This document shows, one piece after another, positions 1 to 7,409 of a stretch of 10,557 nucleotides of DNA. The stretch lies in contig JAIOTL010000073.1 in NCBI GenBank assembly GCA_021106775.1, forward strand, positions 1 to 10,557, given 5' to 3'. The DNA comes from Planctomycetota bacterium. Its GTDB lineage: Bacteria > Planctomycetota > UBA8742 > SKZP01 > JAIOTL01. The notes under the pieces were generated by a model. That model was not told where the DNA came from. It worked only from the letters and a program-made list of their open reading frames with translations, and did no database searches. A program made the position numbers and the translations under genes. Position 1 is the stretch's first letter; each line of letters opens with the position of its first letter.

Positions 1-2067
1 GGTACTTCCACCGGAAATAAAGCGATTACGGAAGACAGCGAGTTGATGACAAGATTCAAAGTTGTTGGTGAGCTTAGCGACTTATTCACAGTTAAATCGG
101 ATTATGCACCTGTTATTGAGACTTTACTCGGTGATTTTTCAGATTCTCTGGTTGTAAAGACGCAGAATGCTGCCTTTGATGCACTCGATTATCTTGACAA
201 GCATGGTTTTGGGGGTGCTCAGCTCATCGTGGAGGAATTACTTCGGAAAGATTCTGAGATTTACGATGCGGAAGAATCTGAATTCATTGAAGGCATCGCC
301 TACGATCTTGTGAAAATCAAAAACAAAAAGAATGAAAAAATTCTGTCAGCACTACTTGGTAAAACAATCGTTGTTTCGGATATCAAGGTTGCTGGTGAAC
401 TTATGGGCAAAATCCCGGATAATATCGGTATAATCACGATGAACCGGGAATTTCTGCGCAAACCGGCATTTTTCTCGGGAAGACCTGAAGAAACCGGAAT
501 CATCACAATCAAAGCACAAATTGACCTGCTTGCAACCGAAATCGACGCTGACAACAAAGAAATCGAGCATCTGCAAGTTAAACATGCTGAGCTTGAGAAA
601 TCAGTCGAACTTATTGCAGAATCTATCCAAGATTTGTCTCAAAAAATGAAAGACCTTGAAAAACAGGCTTCCGGAAGAATATCTGCGGCAGAAAGCCATA
701 AAAATCAAATCTTGGACATCGAAAAAGATATTGAAGTCTTTAGCAAAGAAAAAACCGAAAGTGAAAAGGAATTGCACACTCTGACCGATGAATTGAAATC
801 AAACAAAACCAAAGAAAACGAAATTAACAAAAAACTTGCAGACCTTGATGATAAAAAGGACGAAATCGAAAGTGCTCTCGTAAAAATGAGCCGAAGATTG
901 ACAAAACTTCACGATGAAATCAATGACCATAAAATCGATCTTGCCGAGATTTCAGGTGAATACAAAAACCGCAAAGCGTCTATCACCAATATCGAAGATA
1001 AATTGAGTTCATTCGAAACTGAAGATGAAAACCTACGTTCGAAAATCGAAGAATACAAAATCCTGAAGGAATCTTCGATTAAGGAAATTGAATCCTCCGA
1101 TTCTGTCGTAGCCTCAGCCAAAGAAACAATTGATGCGTTGAAACACGATGCTGATGCGCTTACAAGCAAGAAAGACAGCATCGAGGAAGAATATTTGACT
1201 GTTAGAGCAGATTTCGACAAGCATCAAGGTGAATCTCAAACCAAGCAGAATAAATTGACGGAGATGAAAGTTAAAAACGACACAGCATTTGAGCGTCTGC
1301 AGGAGTTAAAATCGACGTCAGAAAGCGAGATGAACATTGACCTTGAGGAAGTTACGAGAACCTATGTCGCTGAAATACCGCCGATTAATGAAATTGAGGA
1401 AGAAATTAAATCACTGGAAGATAAAATCCGCAAACTTGGCAACATCAACCAGGAAGCAATCGATGAACTTGAAGATTTAACGAAGAAAAGCGATTTTCTT
1501 AGTAATCAGGAGCATGACCTGCTTGATGCGCGAAACAAACTACGGGATGTCCTCGTGGCGCTGGAAACAAAATCGCAGGAACTTTTCATCGAAACCTTCG
1601 ATTCGGTGCGCGAAAACTTCAATCGCCTGTTCCGCAAGCTCTTCGACGGTGGTTCTGCGGATGTTTTCTTAGAAGATCCTAATGATATCCTGAACTCAGG
1701 AATTGAAATACGCACCACGCTTCCGGGTACAAAACCCATGATGCTTTCGCTTCTTTCAGGCGGAGAACGTGCGCTGACTGCAATTGCACTGCTTTTCTCG
1801 ATATTCCTTACCAAACCATCGCCGTTCTGCATCCTCGACGAAGTTGACGCACCGCTTGATGAGGCAAACGTAAATAGGTATTGTGCGATGCTGAAAGAAT
1901 TCAGCGAGACTACGCAGTTTCTGACTGTTACGCATTCGCGAATTTCGATGGCAAATACCGATATTCTTTATGGAGTTACTATGCCCAGAGCAGGCATCAG
2001 CACGAAAATCGCAATTGAACTTGAACACATCACCGACATCATCGACGAAGACGAACTCGCAGACTAA
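1..2067 (+). CDS. smc: Chromosome segregation protein SMC, C-terminal part (5' end outside window)
   Basis: The frame is open from base 1, so the gene starts upstream and 688 codons are visible. Residues are numbered from base 1. About 15-140 form the SMC hinge (VVGELSDLFTV... and later DSLVV). About 155-510 are a long Lys/Glu-rich heptad region, the returning coiled-coil arm. The C-terminal half of the ABC ATPase head follows: signature LLSGGE at 584-589, Walker B FCILDE at 609-614 with catalytic E614, D-loop APLDEAN, and switch His645 in THSR. In the family, two head domains sandwich ATP and the ring organises and helps segregate the chromosome in the cytoplasm. The N-terminal head with Walker A lies outside the window. 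The hinge end lacks the usual Gly-Gly motif and reads FFSGRPEETG. The gene ends in a repeat-filled gap and converges on pheS. Identification is secure; the true start is unknown. Confidence 0.96.
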   Translation, partial: GTSTGNKAITEDSELMTRFKVVGELSDLFTVKSDYAPVIETLLGDFSDSLVVKTQNAAFDALDYLDKHGFGGAQLIVEELLRKDSEIYDAEESEFIEGIAYDLVKIKNKKNEKILSALLGKTIVVSDIKVAGELMGKIPDNIGIITMNREFLRKPAFFSGRPEETGIITIKAQIDLLATEIDADNKEIEHLQVKHAELEKSVELIAESIQDLSQKMKDLEKQASGRISAAESHKNQILDIEKDIEVFSKEKTESEKELHTLTDELKSNKTKENEINKKLADLDDKKDEIESALVKMSRRLTKLHDEINDHKIDLAEISGEYKNRKASITNIEDKLSSFETEDENLRSKIEEYKILKESSIKEIESSDSVVASAKETIDALKHDADALTSKKDSIEEEYLTVRADFDKHQGESQTKQNKLTEMKVKNDTAFERLQELKSTSESEMNIDLEEVTRTYVAEIPPINEIEEEIKSLEDKIRKLGNINQEAIDELEDLTKKSDFLSNQEHDLLDARNKLRDVLVALETKSQELFIETFDSVRENFNRLFRKLFDGGSADVFLEDPNDILNSGIEIRTTLPGTKPMMLSLLSGGERALTAIALLFSIFLTKPSPFCILDEVDAPLDEANVNRYCAMLKEFSETTQFLTVTHSRISMANTDILYGVTMPRAGISTKIAIELEHITDIIDEDELAD

Positions 2068-2068
2068 T

Positions 2069-2178
2069 TTTAGCCACAGAGGTGCGTAAACGCACATTTA
2101 CTTTCGACCCTGAAGGTTGATTTGTAGGTCTCCCATGCTGTTTGCGAAGAATTTAGCCACAGAGCCACAGAGAACCCA
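2069..2178. repeat. Two copies of a TTTAGCCACAGAG repeat
   Basis: TTTAGCCACAGAG occurs at 2069-2081 and again at 2152-2164, where it continues with a second CCACAGAG unit. The first copy runs into a small hairpin, GTGCG-TAAA-CGCAC (2082-2095), 14 bp after the smc stop codon. The hairpin has no following T-run, so I do not call it a terminator. Similar CACAGAG strings are dispersed in many bacterial genomes (general knowledge); their function is unknown. Confidence 0.55.
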
Positions 2179-2188
2179 GACAGAATTT

Positions 2189-2213
2189 GGTAGGACAGGC
2201 ATCCTTGCTTGTC
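2189..2213 (+). repeat. Half copy of the GGTAGGACAGGC repeat
   Basis: The 25 bases starting GGTAGGACAGGCATCC match the left arm of the hairpin repeat at 3620-3643 with three differences. Here only one arm is present, so it looks like a decayed or truncated copy. It lies between smc and pheS and overlaps no plausible gene. Confidence 0.6.
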
Positions 2214-2238
2214 ATTGATGATACACAACCCATCCAAC

Positions 2239-2290
2239 ATCATTGCGAGGGAGTGAAACGACCGTAGCAATCTCATGGGTTCCATCGATG
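2239..2290 (+). repeat. CATTGCGAGG...GCAATCTC palindromic repeat, copy 1
   Basis: The copy starts CATTGCGAGG, has a variable middle, then GTAGCAATCTC and the tail TTCCATCGA. ATTGC pairs with GCAAT. The same start, end and TCCATCGA tail occur at 7411-7468 and, inverted, at 7598-7658. This copy has CATCATT where most others have TGTCATT. Confidence 0.7.
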
Positions 2291-2367
2291 ATTCACAAAC
2301 ACACAAATTATTTACAATCATCTTAAAGCGTTGTTCGTTCTTCGCTATCGCTAACAGAATTTAATAA

Positions 2368-2397
2368 ATGTCATTCCCCACTTGATTGGGAATCCAG
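2368..2397 (+). repeat. ATGTCATTCCC...GGGAATCCAG palindromic repeat
   Basis: A 30-base unit whose core ATTCCC...GGGAAT folds into an 8-bp stem with one mismatch and a CTTGA loop. It differs by one base from the reverse complement of 5311-5340, 2.9 kb away. Its core resembles the dRS3-type pattern ATTCCC-N-GGGAAT known from Neisseria, but the spacer length differs and I do not assign it to that family. Confidence 0.75.
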
Positions 2398-2415
2398 TAA
2401 CCTTGCATAGTCTCT

Positions 2416-2445
2416 GAGATTACTTCGCTATGCTCGTAATGACAT
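2416..2445 (-). repeat. TGTCATTACGAGC...GTAATCTC palindromic repeat variant
   Basis: On the minus strand this reads ATGTCATTACGAGC, then GCGAAGTAATCTC. It is the CATTGCGAGG family with both stem positions changed together (ATTAC pairs with GTAAT). It faces the copy at 2368-2397, so the 78-bp block 2368-2445 has inverted ATGTCATT ends made from two different repeat types. Confidence 0.65.
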
Positions 2446-2507
2446 TCTTTCAGTATTTAGTAGACATCGTCAATTAGTCGTAAATCCTAATTATTTGATG
2501 TTCTAGC

Positions 2508-2545
2508 CTGGATTCTTCGGTCGCATTCGCACCCTCTGAATGACA
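2508..2545 (-). repeat. TGTCATTC...GAAGAATCCAG repeat
   Basis: On the minus strand the unit starts TGTCATTCAGAGG and ends CGAAGAATCCAG; ATTC pairs with GAAT. It begins 4 bp after the pheS stop codon, so any read-through transcript of pheS carries it as its first 3' structure. A termination or mRNA-end role is possible but there is no T-tract. With the four preceding repeat entries it accounts for most of the 482-bp gap 2068-2549, in which I see no gene. Confidence 0.6.
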
Positions 2546-2549
2546 ATTT

Positions 2550-3536
2550 TCAAAACTGGGAGAGGAAGCGGATGTCGTTCTCGAAGAAATGGCGGATGTC
2601 CATGATTTTGTGGCGAATCATTGTCAAGCGGTCTGCTCCCATTCCAAACGCGAAGCCGGAATATTCTTCAGGATCAATCCCGACAGTACGCAAAACGTTC
2701 GGGTCAACCATGCCACAACCAAGCATCTCAAGCCAAGCATAACTTCCCTTGAGTCGAACATCAACTTCCGCACTCGGTTCAGTAAACGGGAAGAAATGCG
2801 GACGTAAACGCCATTCAAAATCGATGCCCGCATAATATGAATGCAGAAATTCATCGAGAACCGTTTTCATGTCCATAAATGTGATTCCCTTGTCAACAAC
2901 CAAGCCCTCAACCTGATGGAACATAAAATGATGCGTGGCGTCCACGGTGTCAGGGCGGTAAACTCTGCCGGGTCCGATAACGCGAATGGGCGGCTTTTCC
3001 TTCTCCATGACACGAATCTGCACCGTCGATGTCTGCGAACGCAAGAGCATTCCGTTGTCCAGAATGAAATTATCTTCAGGGTCACGCGCCAGATGACCTT
3101 CGGGGATGTTGAGTGCATCGAAATTATGTGCTTCATCCTCGATTTCAGGTCCATCGACAACCTTGAAACCCATGCTGCGGAAAATCTCAATAATATCGCG
3201 CATTGTTTTCGTGAGCGGGTGTAAATATCCGCGTTCAGGCATGTCTCCGGGACGAGTGATGTCAAACTGATAATCTTTTATCGGTTCTGCAGATTCCTGC
3301 AATTTTGCGAGTGCAGACTTGAATGCGCCTTCAATCTTCTGCTTAAACGGGTTGAAAAGCATGCCGAATTCCTTTTTCTCCTCAACGCTCATGTCTTTTA
3401 TTGATGCCTGAAGCTTCTTAAGCTCGCCTTTACGCCCGAGGAATTTTACACGCACATCATCAAGCATTTGTGAATTTTGTGCACTATCAAAGGCTTGTAG
3501 TGCTTCCTGCTCAAGCTTTTCAAGTTTTTCTTTCAT
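2550..3536 (-). CDS. pheS: Phenylalanine--tRNA ligase alpha subunit
   Basis: This is the catalytic subunit of the heterotetrameric class II enzyme that charges tRNA-Phe in the cytoplasm; it needs the beta subunit PheT. At 328 residues it has the usual family length (E. coli about 327). Residues 1-90 are the N-terminal helical arm (LGRKGEL at 33-39). The class II core follows: VVDGPEIE at 126-133, LLRSQTSTVQIR at 164-175, motif 2 region GRVYRPDTVDATHHFMFHQ at 190-208, FTEPSAEVDV at 251-260, and motif 3 GFAFGMGADRLTMI at 294-307. MVDPNVL (276-282) has Asp where His is common. The start is supported by GGGAG six bases upstream of ATG. It lies 211 bp downstream of gltX on the same strand with a hairpin repeat between. 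pheT is not downstream, because 482 bp of repeats and the convergent smc follow. Confidence 0.97.
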   Translation of the reverse strand: MKEKLEKLEQEALQAFDSAQNSQMLDDVRVKFLGRKGELKKLQASIKDMSVEEKKEFGMLFNPFKQKIEGAFKSALAKLQESAEPIKDYQFDITRPGDMPERGYLHPLTKTMRDIIEIFRSMGFKVVDGPEIEDEAHNFDALNIPEGHLARDPEDNFILDNGMLLRSQTSTVQIRVMEKEKPPIRVIGPGRVYRPDTVDATHHFMFHQVEGLVVDKGITFMDMKTVLDEFLHSYYAGIDFEWRLRPHFFPFTEPSAEVDVRLKGSYAWLEMLGCGMVDPNVLRTVGIDPEEYSGFAFGMGADRLTMIRHKIMDIRHFFENDIRFLSQF

Positions 3537-3603
3537 GTCTTACTCCCGTTTTGGGCATTCAAAACGCCTATAAATCAGCTAAAATTTACTAGTACACTGT
3601 AAC

Positions 3604-3694
3604 AAAAGTTTCAGTGAATGGTAGAACAGGCATCCCTGCCTGTTTACATTGATTGTGAGTGACAGGCTAGGAAGCCTGTCCTACCGAAACTTTT
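3604..3694. repeat. 91-bp imperfect inverted repeat between gltX and pheS
   Basis: Arms at 3620-3643 (GGTAGAACAGGC...) and 3662-3685 (...GCCTGTCCTACC) pair at 20 of 24 positions around an 18-base loop. After a 7-base bulge on the left the pairing resumes with AAAAGTTTC (3604-3612) against GAAACTTTT (3686-3694). A half copy occurs at 2189-2213, so this is a dispersed element. In the gltX-to-pheS direction it could weaken read-through or stabilise the gltX 3' end, but there is no long T-run to make it a clear intrinsic terminator. Confidence 0.8.
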
Positions 3695-3747
3695 ACTATA
3701 AAAATCTTTTTCAGGTTCAAAGAATCTGTGCAATTCAGCTTGAACAA

Positions 3748-5217
3748 TTATCTGAGCCTGAAAACCAGGTACTCAACTGCTGAATTCAACCTCGAAATCA
3801 CGTGAAATCGCTCAATTGATGCAAGTGTGTCAAAAATCGGTGGAGTCATGGTTTTCCCGCTTATGGCAATCCTTACAGCCATAAAAAATGCTGTCCGCTC
3901 TTTCTTACTCTCCCAACCCTTCGATTGCAAAACATCTTCCGCAGTCTGCTCAAGCTTTTCAAGTGTCCATTCATCGCCGCCCAGCGCGGATAAAGCCTTT
4001 TGGTAGGCTAGCAGAGCGTCCTTCAGGTTCTCAAGTCCAATCTTGCGAATATGCTTGCTGTCCCACGGGTCTTTCCACGTAGGAATATCCCAGGCGTTAT
4101 AAAACCAGTTCTGTGCCGTGAAATCCGAAAAAACTTCCATACGCTCAGTTGCAAGGTTTCCAAGCCTGTCAACCCAGTCCTCGAAATAATTCATCAGACG
4201 TTTTTTGAACTGTTCGGACTTTTTCTCTGCAAGCTCGCGCATATAATGAGTATTGACGTTCTTGAGTTTAACGAGGTCAAAATATGCGCCTTCACCCTTT
4301 CTCATGCGTTCAATCTCGAAGCTTTTCTCAAATTCATCAAGCGTGAATATTTCTTTGTCTTCCGGGAACGAGTAATTCAGCAGTCCAAAGAAATTTATGA
4401 GTGCTTCGGGCATAAAACCAGCAGCACGATAAAAATCAACGGAAACAGGATTCCTGCGTTTGGAAAGTTTCTTACCGCCTTCGCCCATCATCCACGCCAT
4501 GTGAATAAATTTGGGCTTTTCCCAGCCGAACGCCTCGTACATAAACCAATGATACGGCGTTGTGTCCTGCCATTCAAGACCGCGAATAACATGCGAAATC
4601 TTCATCAGATGGTCGTCAACGACGTTCGCGAGGTGATATGTCGGGAATCCGTCGGATTTCAGCAAGATAATGTCCGTAAGTTCGGTGCAACTGACTTTGC
4701 GTTCACCGCGGAGGTAATCCATCCAGCGTATTTCACCGTCTTTCGGCACGTTGAGCCTGAGGACAAACGGTTCTCCGCTCTCCTCTTTTTCTTTTTTCTC
4801 TGCATCACTTAGATGCAGGCAATGCTTGTCATATCCGATGTGTTCTTTGTTCGCCTGCTGACGTTTGCGCAAGAGGTCAAGCCTTTTCGGTGTGCACCAG
4901 CATTTGTAAAGAACGCCTTTTTCAAGAAGAATCTGCGCGTGTTCCCGATAATACTTTGTTCTCTCACTTTGCCGATATGACTCAAATGGTCCGCCAACAT
5001 CCGTGCCTTCGTCCCAGGTTAAACCCAGCCATTTCAGCGAGTCGATAATCATCGTCTCGTAAACGGGTTTCGAACGTTCCTGGTCAGTATCCTCAATGCG
5101 CAGAATAAATTGACCGCCGTGTTTCTTCGCAAAAGTCCGATTAAAAAGTGCTGTGTACGCTGTCCCAACGTGAACAGGACCCGTCGGCGAAGGGGCAATC
5201 CTTGTGCGAACCTCCAT
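3748..5217 (-). CDS. gltX: Glutamate--tRNA ligase (class I aminoacyl-tRNA synthetase)
   Basis: It charges tRNA-Glu with glutamate in the cytoplasm (possibly also tRNA-Gln if the cell uses the amidotransferase route; not decidable here). The first motif is RIAPSPTGPVHVGTAYTALF (HIGH-type, HVGT), followed by LRIEDTDQERS. A CWC...CLH set (C106, C108, C133, H135) matches the CxC...CxH zinc site of E. coli GluRS. GLEWQDTTPYH and KLSKR (250-254) complete the catalytic core; the helical anticodon-binding half follows. The start at 5217 is preferred over the in-frame ATG at 5229: GGAG lies six bases before it and the protein then begins MEVRTRIAPSPTG, as is usual, giving 489 residues. Upstream of 5229 there is no good ribosome site. 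A 128-bp inverted-repeat element ends 18 bp upstream of this start. Confidence 0.97.
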   Translation of the reverse strand: MEVRTRIAPSPTGPVHVGTAYTALFNRTFAKKHGGQFILRIEDTDQERSKPVYETMIIDSLKWLGLTWDEGTDVGGPFESYRQSERTKYYREHAQILLEKGVLYKCWCTPKRLDLLRKRQQANKEHIGYDKHCLHLSDAEKKEKEESGEPFVLRLNVPKDGEIRWMDYLRGERKVSCTELTDIILLKSDGFPTYHLANVVDDHLMKISHVIRGLEWQDTTPYHWFMYEAFGWEKPKFIHMAWMMGEGGKKLSKRRNPVSVDFYRAAGFMPEALINFFGLLNYSFPEDKEIFTLDEFEKSFEIERMRKGEGAYFDLVKLKNVNTHYMRELAEKKSEQFKKRLMNYFEDWVDRLGNLATERMEVFSDFTAQNWFYNAWDIPTWKDPWDSKHIRKIGLENLKDALLAYQKALSALGGDEWTLEKLEQTAEDVLQSKGWESKKERTAFFMAVRIAISGKTMTPPIFDTLASIERFHVISRLNSAVEYLVFRLR

Positions 5218-5235
5218 TATTTTCTCCATAATAAG

Positions 5236-5363
5236 GCTGTGTTTGAAAAATCAATAATTGTCATTCCTGCGAAAGCAGGAATCCAGCTAACCTAATTGAT
5301 ATAGCGGATTCTGGATTCCCAATCAAGTTGGGAATGACATAAAAGATGTTTTTCAAACGCAGC
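5236..5363. repeat. 128-bp MITE-like inverted-repeat element upstream of gltX
   Basis: The outer ends GCTGTGTTTGAAAAA (5236-5250) and TTTTTCAAACGCAGC (5349-5363) are inverted with one mismatch. Inside, TGTCATTCC...GGAATCCAG (5259-5286) faces an inverted copy at 5311-5340. Each inner unit is itself a hairpin: ATTCCTGC-GAAA-GCAGGAAT and, in the right arm, an 8-bp ATTCCCAA/TTGGGAAT stem. A 24-base centre separates the arms. It encodes nothing. Its position between gltX and any promoter near 5370-5470 means gltX is either transcribed through it or from a promoter inside it. Confidence 0.85.
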
Positions 5364-5417
5364 ATAGCTAAAACGAGGATTTTACTTTTTAATATTTAAA
5401 ATGCAAATCTTGAAACC

Positions 5418-5446
5418 TTTACATTGTCTAATCTTTAAATTATTGT
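5418..5446 (+). promoter_or_regulatory. Candidate sigma70-type promoter for the DUF3187 gene
   Basis: TTTACA (5418-5423, 5 of 6 matches to TTGACA), a 17-bp spacer, then TATTGT (5441-5446, 4 of 6 to TATAAT), ending 27 bp before the ATG at 5474. The surrounding DNA is A/T-rich, so chance matches are easy; this is only a candidate. Confidence 0.3.
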
Positions 5447-5473
5447 AAGCCCTATCGATTTAATGAGTTTTGA

Positions 5474-6550
5474 ATGAAACATGCCATATTTGTTGCGAAC
5501 ATACTGTTGATTATATCAGCTTGTTACGGTGTCAGCTTTTCACAAGATTTTTTGCCACAGCCTCTTGAAGAACCCGGTAGCAAACGTGATCTGACCTTTC
5601 AGGATATATGGAAAGCGTTTGGTCCTGCACAAATTCGGAATCAATCAGCTCTCAAGGTTGCCGCACTTGAATGGTTGCCTGATAATCCTGAAACAATACC
5701 TGTTGGTACATATCGAACAGATTTCGCCATAACTCATGCAAACCACTGGGGTGATATGCCTGAGTATCTAATTGATGGTGAGACTACCAGAATGGAGTTG
5801 CGTTTTGCCCTGGGCGTGCGTGATGACCTTGAATTTGAGCTGGCATATGCTGGTTTCTGGCGTGGTGGTGGAATTTTTGATGGAATTATCGAGAATTTTC
5901 ATGACTTTTTTCGCATAACTCAATCCAGGCGCAATAATTATCCTCGAAATAAACTTGCATTCTTGCTTGACCCAAAAGACCCAGACACTCGCTATATTAT
6001 TACGGATAATAGTGCAGGTTTCGGTGCTGGTGATATCTTGTTAAAACTCAAGTATCAAATTATTGAGTCAAGGTTCAATTATCGCCCGGCAATGACGTTT
6101 TCAGTAATTACAAAAGTACCCGTTGGCAATGCTGATGATTATTTCACAGTTCGCGCTTTTGAATTCTGCGGTCATCTAACAATTCGTCAGCGCATCACAC
6201 ACCGTGCATTTATCTATACTGCCATAGGATTAACATACACAAACGCCGATAAAATATGGGAAGTCGAAATTCGTCCGACACGCTGGTTCTGGTTCATCGG
6301 ACTAGAATGGCGCATCGCATACCACTGGACACTCAATCTGCAATACGAATGGGAAAGCGGCATCGCACGCCCGAAAGAATACGAAAAAATGCTGTCCTGG
6401 TCAACCAATCTCGTAACATTTGCGATTCAATGGCGCCCTGAAATTGACAGGGATTATTTCATTGAATTCGCAACAAATGAGAACACACTATTTCACTCAA
6501 ACACGCCTGATATCGCTTTCCATGTTGCCATAAAGTACTTTTTTAATTAA
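5474..6550 (+). CDS. DUF3187 family outer-membrane beta-barrel protein
   Basis: The 358-residue protein starts with a hydrophobic signal peptide (about 1-24, ending SFSQ). IISAC (13-17) also looks like a lipobox, so cleavage by either signal peptidase is possible. It carries DUF3187 family hallmarks as I know them: FGPAQIRNQ (49-57), IDGET (100-104), LGVRDDLEFELAYAG (113-127), GGGIFDGIIENFHDFF (131-146) and AGFGAGDILLKLKYQ, followed by alternating polar/hydrophobic strands. The last residues, HVAIKYFFN, resemble the aromatic C-terminal strand of outer-membrane barrels. The family's function is not known; an outer-membrane channel or structural role is inference. A weak ribosome site (TGAG) precedes ATG. 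A lipoprotein gene follows 78 bp later on the same strand and may be co-transcribed. Confidence 0.88.
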   Translation: MKHAIFVANILLIISACYGVSFSQDFLPQPLEEPGSKRDLTFQDIWKAFGPAQIRNQSALKVAALEWLPDNPETIPVGTYRTDFAITHANHWGDMPEYLIDGETTRMELRFALGVRDDLEFELAYAGFWRGGGIFDGIIENFHDFFRITQSRRNNYPRNKLAFLLDPKDPDTRYIITDNSAGFGAGDILLKLKYQIIESRFNYRPAMTFSVITKVPVGNADDYFTVRAFEFCGHLTIRQRITHRAFIYTAIGLTYTNADKIWEVEIRPTRWFWFIGLEWRIAYHWTLNLQYEWESGIARPKEYEKMLSWSTNLVTFAIQWRPEIDRDYFIEFATNENTLFHSNTPDIAFHVAIKYFFN

Positions 6551-6628
6551 AATTTAAGTTTATTAATTGTAATTCAAGTTCATCGTCGAAGCAATTTTTC
6601 CATTTCATCCGAAGTTCAAGGAGATTTT

Positions 6629-7387
6629 ATGTCTTACAAACTATCGCGAAAGAAAAAACAACATTCACTATATTTATTGATAGTCGTTTTCATATTTTTC
6701 ATTGCTGCGACAACAGGATGCGCTAAATCCAAGGATAAAAGTACTCCACCTGAATCTTTGCCAGAAGAAAGCATGACTGACGAAACTGACGAAAAGCCTG
6801 AAATTGGAGTAGATAATCCGAAAGCCAAATTCGATGCGTTTAATATGCCAGAGGAATCAAACAAAAGCATGTACAAGGAATCGGTTGTTAAAAAACAAGA
6901 CATCGCAAAACCACAAAAATTTACGATAATAACAGGTTTAACTATCTTCACAAATTCATGCGAAAATATTCAAACACCCGAGCAGGCGGTACTACATTTT
7001 TTCAACGCATTGGGTGTTTATACGGATAGCGTCGAGACAGGATTGAAGTTTCTCAAGGAAATTCTGTCGGTGAATGCTTTTATTTCTGAGGGTAAATTAA
7101 ATCCGAAAACAGCAATACTTTTGAAAAGAGTTGTTGCAGATCCTCGAATTATTAATTCATACATCGGTGGTGTGAAACCTGACTTTGAGCTTCCTTTATC
7201 AAATGCAATCACTGTTTCATTTTTCCACGAGAAAAACAATCAGATTGGACAAAATCGCTGGAAGATTTATGTTAAAAGTTCCGGAAAAACTCAGCATACT
7301 GCGATTGTTGTTGAGTATGTTAAAGACAGATGGCGAATTGCGGAATTTAACGAAGTAATTACGAAGTTAAGCGAAGATTCACATTAA
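6629..7387 (+). CDS. Putative lipoprotein, unknown function
   Basis: The 252-residue protein begins with a basic N-terminus (KLSRKKK), a hydrophobic stretch 14-27 and ATTGC, giving a likely lipidated Cys31. Thr at the -3 position is unusual for a lipobox, so lipidation is probable but not certain. Residues 32-95 are a hydrophilic, acidic, proline-containing linker. Residues 97-245 look folded: TPEQAVLHFFNAL (116-128) and DRWRIAEFNEVI (233-244) resemble the first helix and last strand of small NTF2-like lipoproteins, but this is only a shape resemblance. The start is fixed by a strong AAGGAG five bases before ATG. It follows the DUF3187 gene and is followed by an inverted-repeat element, so the two genes may form an envelope unit. 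I do not recognise a named family. Confidence 0.75.
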   Translation: MSYKLSRKKKQHSLYLLIVVFIFFIAATTGCAKSKDKSTPPESLPEESMTDETDEKPEIGVDNPKAKFDAFNMPEESNKSMYKESVVKKQDIAKPQKFTIITGLTIFTNSCENIQTPEQAVLHFFNALGVYTDSVETGLKFLKEILSVNAFISEGKLNPKTAILLKRVVADPRIINSYIGGVKPDFELPLSNAITVSFFHEKNNQIGQNRWKIYVKSSGKTQHTAIVVEYVKDRWRIAEFNEVITKLSEDSH

Positions 7388-7409
7388 CACTATGTCAAAA
7401 GTTTAGTAC

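Noticed and set aside
2082..2095. Intrinsic terminator after smc
   Set aside because: The hairpin GTGCG-TAAA-CGCAC has only five pairs and no T-run follows.
2589..3265. Overlapping frames of 70-130 codons on both strands
   Set aside because: All lie inside pheS in other frames and have no recognisable motif.
4051..4812. 253-codon open frame on the plus strand
   Set aside because: It is antisense to the middle of gltX, whose conserved motifs are clear; the long open frame is a codon-usage shadow.
5230..5473. T-box or other aminoacyl-tRNA synthetase leader upstream of gltX
   Set aside because: The palindromes are a dispersed repeat found elsewhere in the window, and I see no T-box specifier or antiterminator sequence.
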